From Phoronis ovalis (taxonomy: Eukaryota; Phoronida; Phoronidae), in NCBI GenBank assembly GCA_028565635.1, contig JAOXYB010092828.1, positions 1 to 22,063 of the forward strand: a DNA stretch of 22,063 nucleotides, read 5' to 3'. Each line of letters begins with the position of its first letter. The stretch's first letter is position 1. This document shows positions 19,671-22,063 of the stretch, in pieces. The position numbers and the translations under genes are program-made. The notes under the pieces are model-generated. The model was given only the letters and a program-made list of their open reading frames with translations, did no database searches and was not told the DNA's origin.

Positions 19671-20346
19671 GAGCACTCCCGTATATTCCTTTTCTGTTAT
19701 TTATTTCATGTTTAGATTAGAAATGAGTTGCCGTTACTTTAATACTACACGACAGTTTTTAAGGCAAACTACAAAGCTTTATTAAAAATAACACAGACAA
19801 CGTATTTACTCTGCTGATTCGGCAAAAAAAGTGAGGTTTAAAGAGTTTTCATTAGAAATGTCAAATGATACGCACAAAAGCCAAAGGGAAGTTGTCACAT
19901 GACTTTACATAAGTAAAGAAGAAACCAGTGGGAACGTGACACTCCCATTATAAGATATGCTGCATTACAACACACTGCATCGATTCATTGTGCTCTTACT
20001 TAACAATATATAGACAGGCGTCAGTCGATAGAAATTAATAATAAATACATTGCACAAATTCAGTATTACACGCTACTGTAAAGAGAGCTTTTGGAAACTC
20101 GTACTCTAGGTATTTTTTCCGTTTAATACTCCGTTTTAAAATTTTCTATTTATTGTTTTCCAATTAGGTTTCAGATAATACTTTTGAAATATGTTCGTTC
20201 GTATTAAGTTTTAGGTATTACTTTTGTAATATGCTTGATATTTAATCCAATTATCTGTTATTACAAAGCCGACTATTCATCCGGACTATGATAGTATATT
20301 AAACACAATTAAAGTCTATATACCCTTAATACTAAATTACACAACC
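19671..20346. other. unassigned AT-rich DNA
   Basis: No supported exon, RNA gene or element. A loose direct repeat (TTTCAGATAATACTTTTGAAATATG / TTTAGGTATTACTTTTGTAATATG, too diverged to call a duplication) lies at 20168-20234. Confidence 0.35.
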
Positions 20347-20361
20347 AGCGCCTCCTTGTGG
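20347..20361 (-). promoter_or_regulatory. CTCF-type motif, - orientation
   Basis: On the minus strand this reads CCACAAGGAGGCGCT, matching 13 of 15 positions of CCASYAGRGGGCRSY. It faces the perfect motif at 17998, so the pair is convergent and encloses the candidate last exon at 19194. Two mismatches make it less certain than the first. Confidence 0.35.
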
Positions 20362-20843
20362 GATACCTAGAAGCATTGGCTATTCCTTCATATTGGAGAT
20401 TCTGTATTTTCTGTGGGTTACCACGTGATTATCTCATGCGAGCGGTCCGTGTTTTTACCCCCATTCCATAATTAGACAAAGTTATATTTCACCACGTAAT
20501 TGAAGAAAACTCTTGGAATTAAGTATTTGGATTACTGCCGAAGCACGTACACCTGATACGAATTGGTCAATGCGTAATTAAGCTTTGGCCAGTCAATGAC
20601 CAATGAACTCTATTAAGTACAAAGTAACAAACATGTCCATTGATTCTGGATATCAATTAATTTTTAATGAGGAAAAACTCAAAATGACTAATTATCAATG
20701 CAACAATAAGTCGAAGGGATGCAGGATTGGCACAAGGACACAATGCAATTTACCATTCGTCTCATTAGTAATACAAAATCTTATTATACAACTTGTTTGA
20801 GATAATTTATCCATTCAAAATTCAAGATAATTTATTCCAAGAT
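20362..20843. other. unassigned AT-rich DNA next to the LTR candidate
   Basis: Includes a 65-codon frame from ATG 20603 with no splice or promoter support and no recognised similarity. Confidence 0.35.
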
Positions 20844-21074
20844 TGTTGTACGTGTATGTGTGAGTAACAAATAAACTCGATGTTAGAAGTAATACAAGTG
20901 TTGGTTTATTGTAAGACAAATACAGTATTTGCACGACATTATAACGCCATGTTTTGCTACGCTATACAATAAAGCTATAATCTAGTGTATTCATATACGC
21001 GCGTAGATACATAAAATATCTGGCGTGTAATATACATGTAGTACAATAATAACACATTGGTTACGAACTGTTCA
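20844..21074 (-). mobile_element. candidate 3' LTR of a Ty3/gypsy-like element
   Basis: On the minus strand the segment begins TGAACAG directly after a purine run (GGAGG, a possible polypurine tract, 21075-21079) and ends GTACAACA, giving the TG...CA ends of an LTR. It contains AATAAA on that strand (20905-20910) followed by a T-rich region, as expected for the R/U5 part. It lies downstream of the integrase remnant in the same orientation. The second LTR would be outside the window, so its identity cannot be tested here. Confidence 0.4.
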
Positions 21075-21125
21075 CCTCCGGTCTATTCACTCATCTTGGC
21101 CATATCTAAACTCTTGTTTAGAACC

Positions 21126-21245
21126 GAGTCTACCACTACATAAGTGTTACTACTTACTGACTCTACCACTGCATAATTGTTACTACTGACTCTACCACTA
21201 CATAAGTGTTACTACTGACTCTACAACTACATAATTGTTACTACT
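21126..21245. repeat. 29-bp tandem repeat, four copies in an alternating pattern
   Basis: Four 29-base units start at 21126, 21159, 21188 and 21217 (a 4-base TACT insertion sits between the first two). Units 1 and 3 carry CATAAGTG while units 2 and 4 carry CATAATTG, so the array looks like two copies of a 58-base dimer. It lies between the integrase remnant and the LTR candidate, within the retrotransposon. Confidence 0.75.
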
Positions 21246-21329
21246 ACTATACTGCCAGCTGTTTCATTTCCAGTATCAGTAATGTTCCCATTAACTGTAT
21301 CAGTTACATTAACAGCTTAGTTATCAAAA

Positions 21330-22063
21330 TGTTCTTAATTGAGGAGGCGTTCCCAAATTCTTTCTTAATTGAGATATATTCGTCTGTAAGTTGATTCATT
21401 TCAACAATATAGGATCTAGGAGTATCTACTCTTTGGCTAGTTCCCATGCACATGTTATTTTGTCTGATAAATATGTTCAATTTAGGTAATTGTTTTGCAC
21501 TGGTATCTTGATACTGTTTACACGTACTTTGTGTTCATGCGCTCTCTATTTTACCAATTTCTTATTAGGAATTCTGGTTTCTAGTAACACGGTATTTGTT
21601 TTGTTAGTCTTTGCCAAATATTAATTGAGCTGGTTACTCCTAATATGCTTAAGTAAGACTCTGTTGTACCACACATTGTTTTTAAACTAGCTTTTAATAG
21701 GCTGAGCTGCTCTTTTCGCAAGTACCTTAATTACTATTAACAATTTTAGGACTGGACGTAACGTTGTTAAATCCCCATTCTTTTGCAAAATTTGAGAATT
21801 CTTGACTATCATATTGCGAATCCTTATCTGACATTACATGATTACAATATCAGGTATGCTATGTCATGCAAACATTGATTTCAATTGCATTATGAACATT
21901 TTCACCTCTTTAATAATAGTCTACCAACACACGATTTTAAATAGAAACGCCTTTTAGCAAAGGCCAGGTTGCACATAGAAATAGGTGATTTTGATTGTTT
22001 GACCTCTGAATAACTTTTTGGGCCTCAAAATCAGCTAAGATAACCTCTAAATGGCCTTTTAAC
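21330..22063 (-). pseudogene. decayed integrase of a Ty3/gypsy-like retrotransposon (partial)
   Basis: Read on the minus strand from the right edge, several frames together give landmarks of a Ty3/gypsy integrase, seen clearly in the core: near 21768-21835 the string SDKDSQ keeps the second catalytic Asp of the D,D-35-E triad and is followed by FAKEWGF, a strongly conserved block. After it comes T-S-S-P, then a stop where the S-N-G/Glu motif should be. Further on, near 21590-21680, a stretch similar to the 'SPAQL' region remains. Stops and frameshifts break the frame many times, so it is dead. The element is truncated by the window edge; protease, RT and RNase H would lie to the right. Confidence 0.7.

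Noticed and set aside
1-22063. CRISPR arrays, tRNA or rRNA genes, bacterial operons or riboswitches
   Set aside because: No regularly spaced repeats with unique spacers, no tRNA box A/B pairs and no ribosome-binding-site-led gene clusters were seen. The sequence is eukaryotic in character.

Overview
The window is AT-rich animal DNA (about two thirds A/T by eye). It has introns, several decayed transposons, minisatellites and almost no long open reading frames. There are no operons, ribosome binding sites, tRNA or rRNA genes, or CRISPR arrays. A decayed Ty3/gypsy integrase, a retroposon tail of the 'GGGCTATATAAATACAAAT' kind, perfect CTCF-type motifs and a small prohormone-like gene suggest a marine invertebrate. 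A mollusc, perhaps a bivalve, is my best guess, but nothing here fixes the species.

The only protein gene I can support well is a two-coding-exon gene on the + strand. Coding exon 1 (13286-13451) and exon 2 (16724-16854) join in phase 1 into a 98-residue secreted precursor. It has a signal peptide, dibasic and tribasic cleavage sites (RR 58-59, KKR 66-68) and a C-terminal peptide with two cysteines spaced C-x8-C. It looks like a neuropeptide or peptide-hormone precursor that I cannot assign to a family with confidence. A splice acceptor lies 8 bases before its ATG, so at least one non-coding exon must lie upstream. The best candidate is at about 3840-3910, with a TATA box at 3810 and a GTAAGA donor at 3911. 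A second possible promoter (CRE plus TATA) lies at 12024-12057. A poly(A) signal at 17470 fits the 3' end. A good acceptor at 19194, followed by AATAAA at 19643, may be an alternative last exon.

Layout: 1-2360 holds degenerate tandem repeats, a perfect palindrome and a CRE/TATA pair. 2360-3800 is unassigned. 3810-3910 is the candidate promoter and first exon. 3911-13277 would be a long first intron holding two foldback elements (6228-6556; 6698-6917 with a perfect 9-bp target duplication), a CG-alternating tract, a 21-bp minisatellite, non-LTR retroposon remnants (9054-9370) and a CpG-richer island (11490-11862). 13278-17490 is the prohormone gene body, with an unexplained GC-rich, exon-like stretch in its intron (14705-15107). 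17998 and 20347 carry two CTCF-type motifs facing each other. 20844-22063 is the 3' end of a minus-strand LTR retrotransposon: an LTR candidate, a 29-bp tandem repeat and a broken integrase.

I found no clear new multi-gene system. The points most worth following are the unassigned prohormone with its possible alternative last exon, the exon-like segment at 14705-14770, and the intact-looking 220-bp foldback element.
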